Assembly: GCA_027943745.1 (NCBI GenBank) | Contig: AP025763.1 | Location: 2,852,001 to 2,916,000, forward strand | Origin: Neptuniibacter victor | GTDB taxonomy: Bacteria > Pseudomonadota > Gammaproteobacteria > Pseudomonadales > Balneatricaceae | Reading direction: 5' to 3' | DNA: 64,000 bases | Shown: in pieces, positions 17,529 through 27,173 of the stretch | Position numbering within the stretch: position 1 is the stretch's first letter | How the letters are laid out: the number at the start of each line of letters is the position of its first letter | Translations under genes and position numbers: made by a program | The notes under the pieces: model-generated | The model's input: the letters and a program-made list of their open reading frames with translations, nothing else | Databases searched by the model: none | Told to the model about the DNA's origin: nothing

Positions 17529-19445
17529 TTAGTCCTGACGACCTTTCTTGGCGACATCGTTACCAAGAAGGTTTGCAAATTCTTCTTGAGACATGGAACC
17601 AAGGTCAACACCTGTTCTCGTACGTACCGCAACGGTACCTGCCTCAACTTCTTTGTCGCCTATTACAAGAAGGTAAGGAACCTTCTGTAAAGTACGCTCG
17701 CGAATTTTAAAGCCGATCTTCTCATTTCTCAAGTCCGACTCGGCCCTGAATCCTTTATTTTCAAGATTTTGGACAACTTTTTTACAATATTCGCTCTGTT
17801 TGTCCGTAATATTCATTACAACAGCCTGAACAGGCGATAACCAAGTCGGTAAAGCACCGGCAAAGTTTTCAATCAAAATACCGATAAATCGCTCAAAAGA
17901 ACCCAAAATTGCCCGATGCAACATTACCGGCGTTTCACGTTCACCTTGCTCATTAACAAACTGAGCACCTAAACGACCCGGCATTGAGAAATCGACTTGG
18001 ATAGTACCACATTGCCACACTCGACCGAGACAATCTTTTAGGGAGAATTCAATCTTAGGTCCATAGAAGGCACCTTCGCCTGGAAGCTCATCCCAATCAA
18101 GCCCCGCAGCATCCAAAGCATCACCTAATGCTTTTTCAGACTTGTCCCATACTTCATCGGAACCTACGCGCTGCTCCGGACGCGTCGAAAGTTTGTAAAT
18201 AACTTCGGTAAAACCGAAATCTTCATAAACTTCATCAAGAAATTTAATAAACTGAGCAACTTCCTGCTGTATAGAATCTTCAGCACAGAAAATATGGGCA
18301 TCATCCTGAACAAATCCACGAACACGCATAATACCATGCAGCGCACCTGATGGTTCATTACGGTGACAGCAACCAAACTCAGCTAAACGCAATGGCAGAT
18401 CACGGTAAGAGCGTAGCCCTTGATTAAAGACCTGTACATGACAAGGGCAGTTCATAGGCTTTATCGCAAAATCATGGTTTTCTGAGTGAGTCGTAAACAT
18501 CTCTTCAGAAAACTTATCCCAATGGCCAGACTTTTCCCATAAAGAACGTTCGACTACCTGCGGCGTTTTAATCTCATCATAACCATGCTGGCGTTGCTTT
18601 GTACGCATATATTGTTCGATCTGCTGATACAAGGTCCAACCATTCGGGTGCCAAAACACCATACCCGGCGCTTCTTCTTGCAGATGGAACATATTCAATT
18701 GCTTGCCAAGTTTGCGGTGATCGCGTTTCTCAGCTTCTTCTAGACGGTGCAAGTACGCTTTAAGCGCCTTTTTGTCGCCCCACGCAGTACCGTAGATACG
18801 CTGTAGCATTTCATTATTTGAATCACCACGCCAGTATGCACCAGCCACCTTCATCAACTTGAATGCTTTGATATGTCCAGTCGATGGCGTGTGAGGTCCA
18901 CGACACAGATCGATAAAGTCGCCTTGAGAGTAGAAAGACAGATCTTCGGCGTCAGGCACAGCCTGTAACAACTCAACTTTGTACTTTTCTCCCATCTCGT
19001 CAAACATTTTAGTCGCTTCATCACGACTCATTAACGAACGAGTAATAGGAAGATTCTGCTTAGCTAGCTCCGCCATCTTCTTTTCGATCTTTTCGAGATC
19101 TTCAGGCGTAAATGGACGTTCGTATGCAAAATCGTAATAAAAACCATCTTCAATAACAGGCCCGATGGTTACCTGAGCGCCTGGGAATAGATCTTGGACT
19201 GCCATCGCCATCAAATGCGCACAAGAGTGACGAATCACTTCTGGGCCTTCATCATCACGTGAGGTGATAATCGCAAGGTCTGCATCATTTTCAATGGTAA
19301 AAGAGGTGTCTACAGGCTGACCGTCTACTTTACCAGCCAAGGCCGCTTTCGCTAAACCTGCGCCAATATCAGCAGCAACTTCAAAAACAGTAACCGGGTT
19401 AGCAAACTCACGCTTGCTACCATCAGGTAGGGTAATTACAGGCAT
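17529..19445 (-). CDS. thrS: Threonyl-tRNA synthetase
   Basis: A 638-residue class II synthetase (E. coli: 642). It has an N-terminal TGS domain ([14 protein letters not shown]), an editing domain with [10 protein letters not shown], a catalytic core with [10 protein letters not shown] (Zn-binding Cys), the [17 protein letters not shown] motif 2 region and [19 protein letters not shown] motif 3, and a C-terminal anticodon-binding domain. ATG 19445 is chosen because residue 1 then matches the family and AAGGA lies upstream. It heads the thrS-infC-rpmI-rplT run, 33 bases before infC. Confidence 0.97.
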   Translation of the reverse strand: MPVITLPDGSKREFANPVTVFEVAADIGAGLAKAALAGKVDGQPVDTSFTIENDADLAIITSRDDEGPEVIRHSCAHLMAMAVQDLFPGAQVTIGPVIEDGFYYDFAYERPFTPEDLEKIEKKMAELAKQNLPITRSLMSRDEATKMFDEMGEKYKVELLQAVPDAEDLSFYSQGDFIDLCRGPHTPSTGHIKAFKLMKVAGAYWRGDSNNEMLQRIYGTAWGDKKALKAYLHRLEEAEKRDHRKLGKQLNMFHLQEEAPGMVFWHPNGWTLYQQIEQYMRTKQRQHGYDEIKTPQVVERSLWEKSGHWDKFSEEMFTTHSENHDFAIKPMNCPCHVQVFNQGLRSYRDLPLRLAEFGCCHRNEPSGALHGIMRVRGFVQDDAHIFCAEDSIQQEVAQFIKFLDEVYEDFGFTEVIYKLSTRPEQRVGSDEVWDKSEKALGDALDAAGLDWDELPGEGAFYGPKIEFSLKDCLGRVWQCGTIQVDFSMPGRLGAQFVNEQGERETPVMLHRAILGSFERFIGILIENFAGALPTWLSPVQAVVMNITDKQSEYCKKVVQNLENKGFRAESDLRNEKIGFKIRERTLQKVPYLLVIGDKEVEAGTVAVRTRTGVDLGSMSQEEFANLLGNDVAKKGRQD

Positions 19446-19684
19446 GTTATTTCCTTGATTTTCAGTGGTGGCCCATACGTAAGGCCACTTAGAATATTGG
19501 TTAAACCTACATGTCGTACAAACCAAGTACGGAATTAGGTGCGCGCATTCTAGGCACTCCCTCCCCAGCCTGCAAGAAAATTAAACGGTTAGTCGCAATT
19601 TGTGCTGCAATTTACAACACAACCAATGGCGCAAGCGTCTGATAAGTGCATAATGATCCCTACACACTTCCTTATAGAAGCCAT

Positions 19685-20500
19685 ATGAAAAATCAGCCTT
19701 TTCTTCCCGTTTTTGAGAGCCGCGAGGCAAAAGAGTTTCTTAAAAGGTGCTCGGATTTGGGGTCCGACTTTCATCAGGAAGGGTCAATAAAACTCCAGCC
19801 AAGTCATATTATCGACAAGCGGATATTACTCGGCATCGAAAAATCGCTGCATACACCGCAGCAGTGGCTATCCCTCTACAATCAACTTGGCGCACCTAAA
19901 ACGGCCCAAACCTATCTTTCAGAGATACTAGAAAATGCGAATACCGTTCTGTTCGCGGTAGAGGAAGGCGATAGAACCGAACTTAAGCTCTATCTAGAGT
20001 TCTGGGAATACCTAGTTCAACTGATTCAACAGGGTAAACACAACAAAGAGGCCTTCGCACTTAATCAAGGCATTAAATGGGATCCTCACAAGCCAGATCA
20101 GTGGATACATGATACCTATTGGTGCTACCCCATGCTTAGTAGCGAAGAGATCAGAGTAAAGCTAAAAAATCTGCTTCAACAGCATTACCAGCCCTTTGTG
20201 CAGACCTTAGCTTGCATTTTGCACGATAGCCCGCACTCTGATGCGAGCAACGATCTAATCTACTTAGAAGTGGCAAATAAAAACAGCCAACGCCGATCTT
20301 TCGATATCAACTGTTACAAAAAAGGATTATTTGTTCGAGATATCATCCCCGCGGTTACCACGCTTATATCCAGCTGGCCTATCGCCTCTGAATTTTCTGC
20401 ACGGATGGCACCCACTCTAGATCTACCGTTAGGTCACATTTCAGGCGGAGTTAACCGCTTTAACGAACCCTTTCTGACGCTATATTTTGAATTACCTTAA
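19685..20500 (+). CDS. Uncharacterised soluble protein, 271 residues
   Basis: I do not recognise this family with certainty. The product is soluble, without signal peptide or membrane segments. Notable segments are RILLGIEKSLHTPQQWLSLY, GIKWDPHKPDQWIHDTYWCYP, the basic pair NSQRRSFDINCYKKG, and a C-terminal DLPLGHISGGVNRFNEPF followed by LTLYFELP. ATG 19685 is preferred over a GTG at 19646 because the latter has no clear site, although the site here is weak too. It is divergent from thrS and convergent with the GntR gene (4 bases apart). No function is assigned. Confidence 0.6.
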   Translation: MKNQPFLPVFESREAKEFLKRCSDLGSDFHQEGSIKLQPSHIIDKRILLGIEKSLHTPQQWLSLYNQLGAPKTAQTYLSEILENANTVLFAVEEGDRTELKLYLEFWEYLVQLIQQGKHNKEAFALNQGIKWDPHKPDQWIHDTYWCYPMLSSEEIRVKLKNLLQQHYQPFVQTLACILHDSPHSDASNDLIYLEVANKNSQRRSFDINCYKKGLFVRDIIPAVTTLISSWPIASEFSARMAPTLDLPLGHISGGVNRFNEPFLTLYFELP

Positions 20501-20504
20501 TGCC

Positions 20505-21206
20505 TTATTCCACTTCAGCTAACTGACGTCGCGTATAATCAATATGCTCTACCGCAACCTTCTTTGCCTGATCTGCATCACGATTCAATAACGCTTGATA
20601 TATTTGCGTATGCTGAGCAGAGATACCATCCGGATAACGACCGAACTTTTTCAGGGTTCTATCCAACACACCGTAAATGGCATTGAAATAACGATTATAA
20701 AAAATTTGGCTAAACGAAATGACTAAAAGATTATGACTCGCCTCTGCAATCATCATATGAAAACGAAGATCTGCTTTGGCTTTTGTTAATGTTGTCACAC
20801 CACTACTGCGCACCTGCATCGCATTATACTCACGCTCGATTAACTGTAACTGCTGATCTGTCGCCCTCGTTGCGGCATAATAAGCAGCCTCGCCTTCCAG
20901 CGCGGCTCGCATCTCTAGAACTTGCACCTGAAATTCAAAATTGTCTCCTACCCCCTCTAAAGGCATATCAACATGTGTCTCCAATAAGTTAAGACACACC
21001 GTCCCTCCTCCAGGATAAGTGCTGACCATGCCCTTAAGCTCTAAATCCTGAATAGCCTCACGCACCGTCGCGCGGGACAATCCAAAGTCAGTTGCCAATT
21101 GCCGCTGAGAGGTCAACTTATGCCCTGGACAAAAATCTCCGTACAGGATTTTTTGCTGCAAATGCTGACTTAACTGCAAACTCAAACTCGTCTTTTTAGT
21201 AGACAT
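20505..21206 (-). CDS. GntR/FadR-subfamily regulator of the lut genes (LutR/LldR-like)
   Basis: A 233-residue regulator with an N-terminal winged helix-turn-helix (LATDFGLSRATVREAIQDLELKG within residues 37-60) and a helical FCD ligand-binding domain (about 90-225). It is divergent from lutABC, and the shared upstream region holds a perfect CTGGTC-A-GACCAG palindrome, the type recognised by PdhR/LldR/GlcC-like FCD regulators. Lactate or another 2-hydroxy acid is the likely effector, inferred from context. Confidence 0.85.
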   Translation of the reverse strand: MSTKKTSLSLQLSQHLQQKILYGDFCPGHKLTSQRQLATDFGLSRATVREAIQDLELKGMVSTYPGGGTVCLNLLETHVDMPLEGVGDNFEFQVQVLEMRAALEGEAAYYAATRATDQQLQLIEREYNAMQVRSSGVTTLTKAKADLRFHMMIAEASHNLLVISFSQIFYNRYFNAIYGVLDRTLKKFGRYPDGISAQHTQIYQALLNRDADQAKKVAVEHIDYTRRQLAEVE

Positions 21207-21225
21207 AAGTGGTAATCGCCACCCC

Positions 21226-21238
21226 CTGGTCAGACCAG
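21226..21238. promoter_or_regulatory. Operator for the FCD-type GntR regulator
   Basis: CTGGTCAGACCAG is a perfect 13-base palindrome located 20 bases from the regulator's start codon and about 140 bases before lutA. TGGTC/GACCA half sites are typical of PdhR/LldR-type regulators. Confidence 0.75.
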
Positions 21239-21376
21239 TTATCAGTTTAGCATTTCTTTTAGTGCAGCTCTTAACTATCTTTTCATTATCTAGTGAGATA
21301 GCTCTCTGCCTTACACAATAATAAATTGCGATTGGCTATGACTTCCAGCCGACGCCTAACGATAGCGATGACAACC

Positions 21377-22165
21377 ATGCCAAATAACCGTAAGAACCCT
21401 AAAGTAGGTCTTTTTGTAACCTGCTTAGCTGATATGTTTCGACCCAGCGTGGCTTTCGCTACCGTTAAACTATTAGAGGCTTCAGGCTGTGTAGTAGAGG
21501 TGCCTGAAAAGCAGACTTGCTGTGGACAGCCCGCTTACAACTCTGGAGACAAAGCAACCACGGCAGATATCGCACGGCAAACAATTGAAGCCTTCGATGG
21601 GTATGAATACGTAGTTGGGCCTTCAGGATCTTGCATCGGAATGCTGCATTACTATCCCGAGGTTTTTAGTGATGATGATCCCTGGAAGCAGCGCGCCCTT
21701 GATCTTAAAGCACGGTCCTATGAAATCACGCAGTTTTTGACGGATATCGTTAACTTCGAACAGATTAATGCAGCGTTCGAAGGCACCATTACTTATCACG
21801 ATTCATGTTCTGGACTACGACAGCTAGGCGTGAAAGATCAACCTCGTAAACTATTATCGAAGGTTGAAAATTTAACGCTAAACGAGATGGAAGAGGCTGA
21901 AACTTGTTGTGGGTTTGGTGGCACATTCTGCGTTAAATACCCTGATATATCTAACCGTATGGTATCCAACAAAACACAATACATCAGTGATTCGGGCGCC
22001 AGTACCCTCGTCGGTGGAGATTTAGGCTGTTTATTAAATATGGCCGGAAAACTGAAACGCGAAGGAAAGCAGATCGAAGCACGCCATATTGTTGAAATAT
22101 TAGCTGATATGACCGATACGCCCGCCATTGGCGAAGCTGAATACGAACTAGCCAAAGCACTGTAA
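21377..22165 (+). CDS. lutA: L-lactate utilisation protein LutA (LldE), Cys-rich Fe-S subunit
   Basis: A 262-residue protein with two Cys-rich CCG domains: QTCCGQPAYNSG and ETCCGFGGTFCVKYPD, which bind iron-sulphur clusters or contact electron carriers. It is the LutA/LldE subunit of the LutABC complex that oxidises L-lactate to pyruvate. The start is uncertain; in-frame ATGs at 21338, 21368 and 21377 all lack a clear ribosome site, and 21377 (MPNNRKNPKVGLF) best matches the family N-terminus. It lies 14 bases before lutB. Confidence 0.92.
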   Translation: MPNNRKNPKVGLFVTCLADMFRPSVAFATVKLLEASGCVVEVPEKQTCCGQPAYNSGDKATTADIARQTIEAFDGYEYVVGPSGSCIGMLHYYPEVFSDDDPWKQRALDLKARSYEITQFLTDIVNFEQINAAFEGTITYHDSCSGLRQLGVKDQPRKLLSKVENLTLNEMEEAETCCGFGGTFCVKYPDISNRMVSNKTQYISDSGASTLVGGDLGCLLNMAGKLKREGKQIEARHIVEILADMTDTPAIGEAEYELAKAL

Positions 22166-22179
22166 AGCGGGAGATGGTA

Positions 22180-23592
22180 ATGCAAATTAAGAGTCCAAAT
22201 TTTAAAGAAAATGCACGGATCGCTTTACATAACGTTGAGCTTCAAGAAGCTTTAGGCCAGTTCAAATATGGTTTTCCTGTCAATCGTGCTAATGCGATCA
22301 AACGCCTACCTGAATTTGATGATCTTCGGGATGAAGCAAGGGACCTAAAAAATCATATCATTGAAAACTTAGATATCTACTTAGAACAGTTTGAAAGCAA
22401 GGTTATTGAGAATGGCGGCCATGTTCACTGGTGTCGCACTGGCGATGATGCCAACAAAGCTATCTTAGATATCTGCAAGCAAGTTAATGCAAAAACGGTG
22501 ACTAAAGGTAAATCAATGGTCTCTGAAGAGATCAATCTAAATGATTACCTTGAAAAAAATGGTGTACAGCCCGTAGAAACCGATCTAGGTGAGTACATAC
22601 TTCAGCTTCGCGACGACCACCCGAGCCACATCATCGCGCCAGCCATTCACTTAAACGTGAATGATGTGTCAGAAACATTTCATAAACATCATAAACGCCC
22701 AAAAACTGAAGACCCTCAAGCCCTCATGAAAGAAGCAAGAGAGGTTTTAAGAAAGCAGTTTGTCAGCGCTGATGTCGGGATTACAGGCGCTAACTTTTTA
22801 GTGGCCGAAACAGGCTCCAGCATTATAGTTACGAACGAAGGTAATGGAGACCTGACTCAAACATTACCGAAGACTCATATCGTCATCACTTCCATTGAGA
22901 AAGTGGTCCCTACGCTTGAAGATATGAGTTTATTCTTACGCCTACTCGCTAGATCAGCTACCGGTCAAGAGTTTACTGTTTACAATACATTATCCACAGG
23001 GCCTAAGCGCGAAGACGATCAAGATGGGCCAGAAAACTTTCATGTTGTTCTTGTGGATAACGGTCGAAGCGAGATGGTTGGCAGCGAGTTCCAAGATATG
23101 CTTCGCTGTATCCGTTGTTCGTCATGCATGAATCACTGCCCTGTCTACGGTGCGGTTGGCGGTCACTCCTACGGCTGGGTTTATCCTGGGCCTATGGGTT
23201 CAGTGTTGACCCCCAAAATGATTGGTATCGACAAAGCAGCACACCTTCCAAATGCTTCAACATCATGCGGCAAGTGCGAAGAGGTTTGCCCGGTACGTAT
23301 ACCACTGCCTAAATTAATGCGGCATTGGCGTGAAAAAGAGTTTGAAAAACATCTAACACCAAAAGCGGTCAGATTTGGCATTGCTAGCTGGGCTTTTTTC
23401 GCTAAGCGGCCAGCAATCTATCGTTGGCTATCAAGAGGCTCAGCTTGGTTTATAAGTACACTTGCTGGTAAGAAAGGCCGCCTCAAAAAGCTCCCATTAG
23501 CGGGCGGCTGGACTGATTGGCGGGACATGCCAGCTCCTCAAGGCAAAACATTCATGGATCAATGGAAAGCGAAACAGAAGGCGGGAGAATAA
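22180..23592 (+). CDS. lutB: L-lactate utilisation protein LutB (LldF), ferredoxin-type subunit
   Basis: A 470-residue protein: an N-terminal LUD domain (about residues 60-290) and two [4Fe-4S] motifs, CIRCSSCMNHCPVYG (about residue 310) and CGKCEEVCPVRIPLPK (about residue 363). It carries electrons in the LutABC lactate oxidase. ATG 22180 is chosen because GGGAG is 6 bases upstream; the ATG at 22174 would abut it. The stop codon overlaps the lutC ribosome site region. Confidence 0.93.
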   Translation: MQIKSPNFKENARIALHNVELQEALGQFKYGFPVNRANAIKRLPEFDDLRDEARDLKNHIIENLDIYLEQFESKVIENGGHVHWCRTGDDANKAILDICKQVNAKTVTKGKSMVSEEINLNDYLEKNGVQPVETDLGEYILQLRDDHPSHIIAPAIHLNVNDVSETFHKHHKRPKTEDPQALMKEAREVLRKQFVSADVGITGANFLVAETGSSIIVTNEGNGDLTQTLPKTHIVITSIEKVVPTLEDMSLFLRLLARSATGQEFTVYNTLSTGPKREDDQDGPENFHVVLVDNGRSEMVGSEFQDMLRCIRCSSCMNHCPVYGAVGGHSYGWVYPGPMGSVLTPKMIGIDKAAHLPNASTSCGKCEEVCPVRIPLPKLMRHWREKEFEKHLTPKAVRFGIASWAFFAKRPAIYRWLSRGSAWFISTLAGKKGRLKKLPLAGGWTDWRDMPAPQGKTFMDQWKAKQKAGE

Positions 23593-23594
23593 CG

Positions 23595-24263
23595 ATGAGT
23601 AGAGCAGAGATCCTCGGAAATATTCGCCAAGGCTTAGGCCGACAAGAAGCAACAGCTGAACAACGCGACAAAGCATTGGCTAGAATTGCTGCCCATAAAG
23701 CAACAATCATCCCCAAACGCTCTCAGCTGGATAGAAAAGGACAGATCGAGCTGTTTAGAGAGATGGCCAGTGGTGCCGCAGCAGAGTTAATCGACCTTAA
23801 TGAACTCGCTGAACTGCCTTCTGCAGTGAGCACTTGGCTGAAGCAACATGACTTTAAATCACTCGTGAGCGCAAGCGATGCCTGCTTAAACGAATTAGAT
23901 TGGAGCCCATTAGGTGACATTCAAAGAGAACAGCGCATTGCCCAGTCGGGAGATGTTGCCAGCCTTACAACGTCAATGGCAGGTATAGCAGAAACCGGCA
24001 CACTCATGCTGTATTCCCGACCGGAAAGCCCGACTACACTGAATTTTCTACCCGATTGCCATCTAGTTCTGTTAAAAGAATCCGATATTGTTGGCAGCTA
24101 TGAAGATGCTTGGAATCTGGTACGGCAGAATAACCCTAAGCAGATGCCCCGCACGGTTAACATGATCACGGGCCCTTCTCGAAGCGCTGACATTGGTCAA
24201 AAACTTCAAATGGGAGCACACGGCCCCTGCGTATTGGTCATATTTATCCTGAAAGATGGATAA
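23595..24263 (+). CDS. lutC: L-lactate utilisation protein LutC (LldG), LUD domain
   Basis: A 222-residue LUD-domain protein beginning MSRAEILGNIRQGLGR. It contains GIAETGTLMLYS and the C-terminal ITGPSRSADIGQKLQMGAHGP, hallmark segments of LutC/YkgG. GGGAG is 7 bases upstream of ATG 23595. It completes lutABC, which ends in a strong terminator 39 bases later. Confidence 0.92.
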   Translation: MSRAEILGNIRQGLGRQEATAEQRDKALARIAAHKATIIPKRSQLDRKGQIELFREMASGAAAELIDLNELAELPSAVSTWLKQHDFKSLVSASDACLNELDWSPLGDIQREQRIAQSGDVASLTTSMAGIAETGTLMLYSRPESPTTLNFLPDCHLVLLKESDIVGSYEDAWNLVRQNNPKQMPRTVNMITGPSRSADIGQKLQMGAHGPCVLVIFILKDG

Positions 24264-24302
24264 AAGATATACCTGTTCAGACATTAACCGCTGAATAAAG
24301 AT

Positions 24303-24331
24303 AAAAAAGCCATCTTCACGATGGCTTTTTT
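24303..24331 (+). terminator. Terminator of lutABC
   Basis: AAAAAAGCCATC pairs with GATGGCTTTTTT around a TTCAC loop. The remaining gap up to 24573 holds a sigma-28 promoter and no other gene that I can see. Confidence 0.93.
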
Positions 24332-24463
24332 ATTAGCGTCCCCTCTTAATAAACATACTCATAAAACCAAACATTAACTGGATAGCTTTTCTAAATTCTG
24401 CGTCCCTTCATAAACGCCACGAGTGACACTTTTAGCATCTGCACTATCGCTATAACTTTCTAC

Positions 24464-24490
24464 TCAAGAGTACTCGGCATCGGCCGATAG
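24464..24490 (+). promoter_or_regulatory. Sigma-28 (FliA) promoter of the YjfB-like gene
   Basis: TCAAGAGT, 11 bases, then GCCGATAG. The consensus is TAAAGTTT-N11-GCCGATAA; the -10 element matches at 7 of 8 positions and the spacing is exact. It precedes a motility-type gene by about 84 bases. Confidence 0.7.
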
Positions 24491-24573
24491 CTAAGGAACA
24501 ACTTTGAAAACATGACACTTGTTTCTGAACAGGGATTACAGCCGAGTCGTCGTAATCACAATAAGGTTTTGTT

Positions 24574-24783
24574 ATGGAAGTAAATGAGATTGCAGCCAGT
24601 GCTACTGCAGCAAGCGCGGCAAGCACACAAACAACCCATGCGGTTAAAACAACCGAGATGGCTAATGACCAGATAGAACAAACCGGGGAACAGGTTATGC
24701 AATTGCTTGAAGTGACCGCGCCTGGAAAGCTTCGCACCGATCCGCTTAGCCCTTTGGGCTCGCTATTAGATGTAAAAGCCTAA
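24574..24783 (+). CDS. YjfB family putative motility protein
   Basis: A 69-residue protein, Ala-rich at the N-terminus (VNEIAASATAASAA) with helical QTGEQVMQLLE in the middle. This matches the small YjfB-like family associated with motility operons. AAGG is 8 bases upstream. The sigma-28 promoter in front of it supports expression with the late flagellar genes. Its mechanism is unknown. Confidence 0.65.
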   Translation: MEVNEIAASATAASAASTQTTHAVKTTEMANDQIEQTGEQVMQLLEVTAPGKLRTDPLSPLGSLLDVKA

Positions 24784-24805
24784 CGGGATCGATAAAAACA
24801 ATCTT

Positions 24806-27154
24806 TCAGAATAGCTTAAATTGCGGGGCGGTAAGATCATCAAAGTCTTCGCCCAAAAACTGCATAATAGTCTCTGCCACCGGTCTAACCTGTTTCTCTA
24901 GATAATGCTGATAATCTAAAGCAGAACGTTGAAACTCAACAGGCTCAGCACCATTAACCGTCATTACATACTCAATAAAACTGCCTGAACGATAGGGGCT
25001 AGGTTGATCTAACTCTTTATAAAAACGTTCAGCTTTAAGCCCCGCTTGCACATGAGGAGGCTTATTTTTTATATACTGATCTAAACGCTGACGAATTCTT
25101 TTTCTGTAAATAAGTCGATCATCTAATTCACCGGCTTTTAATTGCTCAACCGTGCTCTTTAAAAGGGTCTTCCATTCGCGCCCTTTAAATATTCGCTCAT
25201 ACAACCCCTCCTGTAGTTCTCTTGCCACTGCCGTCCAGTCGGTACGGACATTCTCCAAACCTTTAAAAACCATTGTTTCTTTGCCGTCAGGAAAGCGTTT
25301 TAAACCCGCATAACGTTTTTTTGTTCCTTTATCAGAATGGCGCATCGTCGGCATCAAAAAACGGCTATATTGTGTTTCGTACTCAATCTCAAGCTGCGTA
25401 TCCAGCTGGAAACGTTGCTGTAAGTTTTCGGCCCACCAATCATTTAAAAAGGCAGCCAGCTCACGGCCTTTAGCGTCAGCATCCTCTTCCGGAAAGCCAT
25501 CTCCAAGCCAAACAAATACCGAATCGGTATCTCCGTAGATCACCTTAAACCCAAACTCTTTTTCAATACAATCTCTGGTCTTAATAAGTATCTCGTGCCC
25601 TCTTAATGTAATAGAACTGGATAATCGCTGATCGTAGAAACGGCAAACATTTGAACCTAACACTCCATAAAAGGAGTTCATGATTATTTTAATTGCCTGA
25701 GAAAGGGCAGCATTGTTAGAGAGTTTCGCCTTGTCGCGGGCTTGCCATAAAAACTCAATCAATTCAGGAAGAATTGTCTTCGATCGAGAAAAAATAGCGT
25801 GGTTAAATCCGGGGATGAGATCGGCTTCTTCGGCCCCCTCTTTTAACCCTTCCGCCAAGCCAAAAGGATCAATTTTAAATGTGCGAATAATACTGGGGTA
25901 TAGGCTCTTAAAATCCAGCACCAACACCTGCCGATACAATCCTGGCTGTGAATCCATAACATAACCACCAGGCGCCCCCAACCCAGAGATACCCGAAGCA
26001 TATTCTGGCGCGACATAGCCCTTTCGATGCAGAAACGGCAGGTATTGATTATCAAAAGCAGCCGCAGATCCTCCCACTTTGTCTAACGCTAACCCCGTGA
26101 GCCGAGCCCGCTCAATTAAGTAATTAATCAGATCAGCTTTCTCGAAAATATCCCAAACAAGCTTACAATCTTCTAGGTTGTATCGTGCTAATGCGGCTTT
26201 ATCTTCGCGAAACAATCGTTGGATTTCATCACCACGAACATCAACGTGATCGATCAACTTCCCCCGATCTAACATCTGTCGCGAAACATGCTCTAAAGAA
26301 AAACTTTCAAACTGAAAAGTAGCGCCCTTAAGAGTATCAATTCCATCCAATACCATGCGGCCGGCCATCCGCGCGAAAAACTTACCTTGACCTGATTCGT
26401 GCAGCTGCAAAGTTTGCTGATCGCGACCTAAACGCAGAGCGACCCCTAGCGCAGAAGCACGCTCATTGAGCACCCTAAAATCAAAGCCAACAACATTCCA
26501 ACCAATAAAAATATCTGGGTCGTACTCAGCAACTACATCAACAAAAGCTTTTAATAGCGCTTTCTCTGAATTGAAGTAATTAACCTTCTCACTATTAACC
26601 CCCTCCCCTAACATCAACACAAGCGCAAAATCATCAGCATAAAAAGCTGCCGATAATATTTTGTCGGCTCTCATCGTTGTTTCAAGATCGATTGAAAGGA
26701 TTTTAAACTTCGGATTAACAACTGCAGGTTTTAACTTTACCTCCTCACCAAGGAGAACTGCAGCACCTCCTTGAATGAAACGCTCCATAAGATAGCGATC
26801 AGCATGACGAATATCCTCCTCCATCATAACGATATTGGAGAATCGCAATAACTCAACGATCTGGCGCATGACTCTCAAATTACGGCAATAGAGGGCATGC
26901 ACTCCTTTATAATTAAGATCGGTTAATTGCACCTTTGATAAGCGCCATTCAGAAAAACGAGATAGAAGGCTTCGAATTGTTTCGACTTGTTCATCAAGAA
27001 CAAAAAATACCGCTTCTTGATTCGGTATTGTGATAGAGCGAACCCCATCGACACCTCTTAGCCAATAGGTCAATTCTATGCCCGAAAAGCTATCTTTCTG
27101 CTGGCGAGTGAGGATAAAACCGGTGTTATCCAATGTATTCGAGGGGACTTGCAT
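24806..27154 (-). CDS. polB: DNA polymerase II (family B)
   Basis: A 782-residue polymerase, nearly the same length as E. coli Pol II (783). The exonuclease motif ILSIDLETT, polymerase motif A DFKSLYPSIIRTF, motif B KIIMNSFYGVLGS and motif C YGDTDSVFVW are intact. It acts in replication restart and lesion bypass. It starts 19 bases after mvaD, so it may be read through from the mevalonate operon. I found no LexA box directly upstream, unlike E. coli polB. Confidence 0.96.
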   Translation of the reverse strand: MQVPSNTLDNTGFILTRQQKDSFSGIELTYWLRGVDGVRSITIPNQEAVFFVLDEQVETIRSLLSRFSEWRLSKVQLTDLNYKGVHALYCRNLRVMRQIVELLRFSNIVMMEEDIRHADRYLMERFIQGGAAVLLGEEVKLKPAVVNPKFKILSIDLETTMRADKILSAAFYADDFALVLMLGEGVNSEKVNYFNSEKALLKAFVDVVAEYDPDIFIGWNVVGFDFRVLNERASALGVALRLGRDQQTLQLHESGQGKFFARMAGRMVLDGIDTLKGATFQFESFSLEHVSRQMLDRGKLIDHVDVRGDEIQRLFREDKAALARYNLEDCKLVWDIFEKADLINYLIERARLTGLALDKVGGSAAAFDNQYLPFLHRKGYVAPEYASGISGLGAPGGYVMDSQPGLYRQVLVLDFKSLYPSIIRTFKIDPFGLAEGLKEGAEEADLIPGFNHAIFSRSKTILPELIEFLWQARDKAKLSNNAALSQAIKIIMNSFYGVLGSNVCRFYDQRLSSSITLRGHEILIKTRDCIEKEFGFKVIYGDTDSVFVWLGDGFPEEDADAKGRELAAFLNDWWAENLQQRFQLDTQLEIEYETQYSRFLMPTMRHSDKGTKKRYAGLKRFPDGKETMVFKGLENVRTDWTAVARELQEGLYERIFKGREWKTLLKSTVEQLKAGELDDRLIYRKRIRQRLDQYIKNKPPHVQAGLKAERFYKELDQPSPYRSGSFIEYVMTVNGAEPVEFQRSALDYQHYLEKQVRPVAETIMQFLGEDFDDLTAPQFKLF

Positions 27155-27173
27155 CCATTAGATCCTGTTTCCC

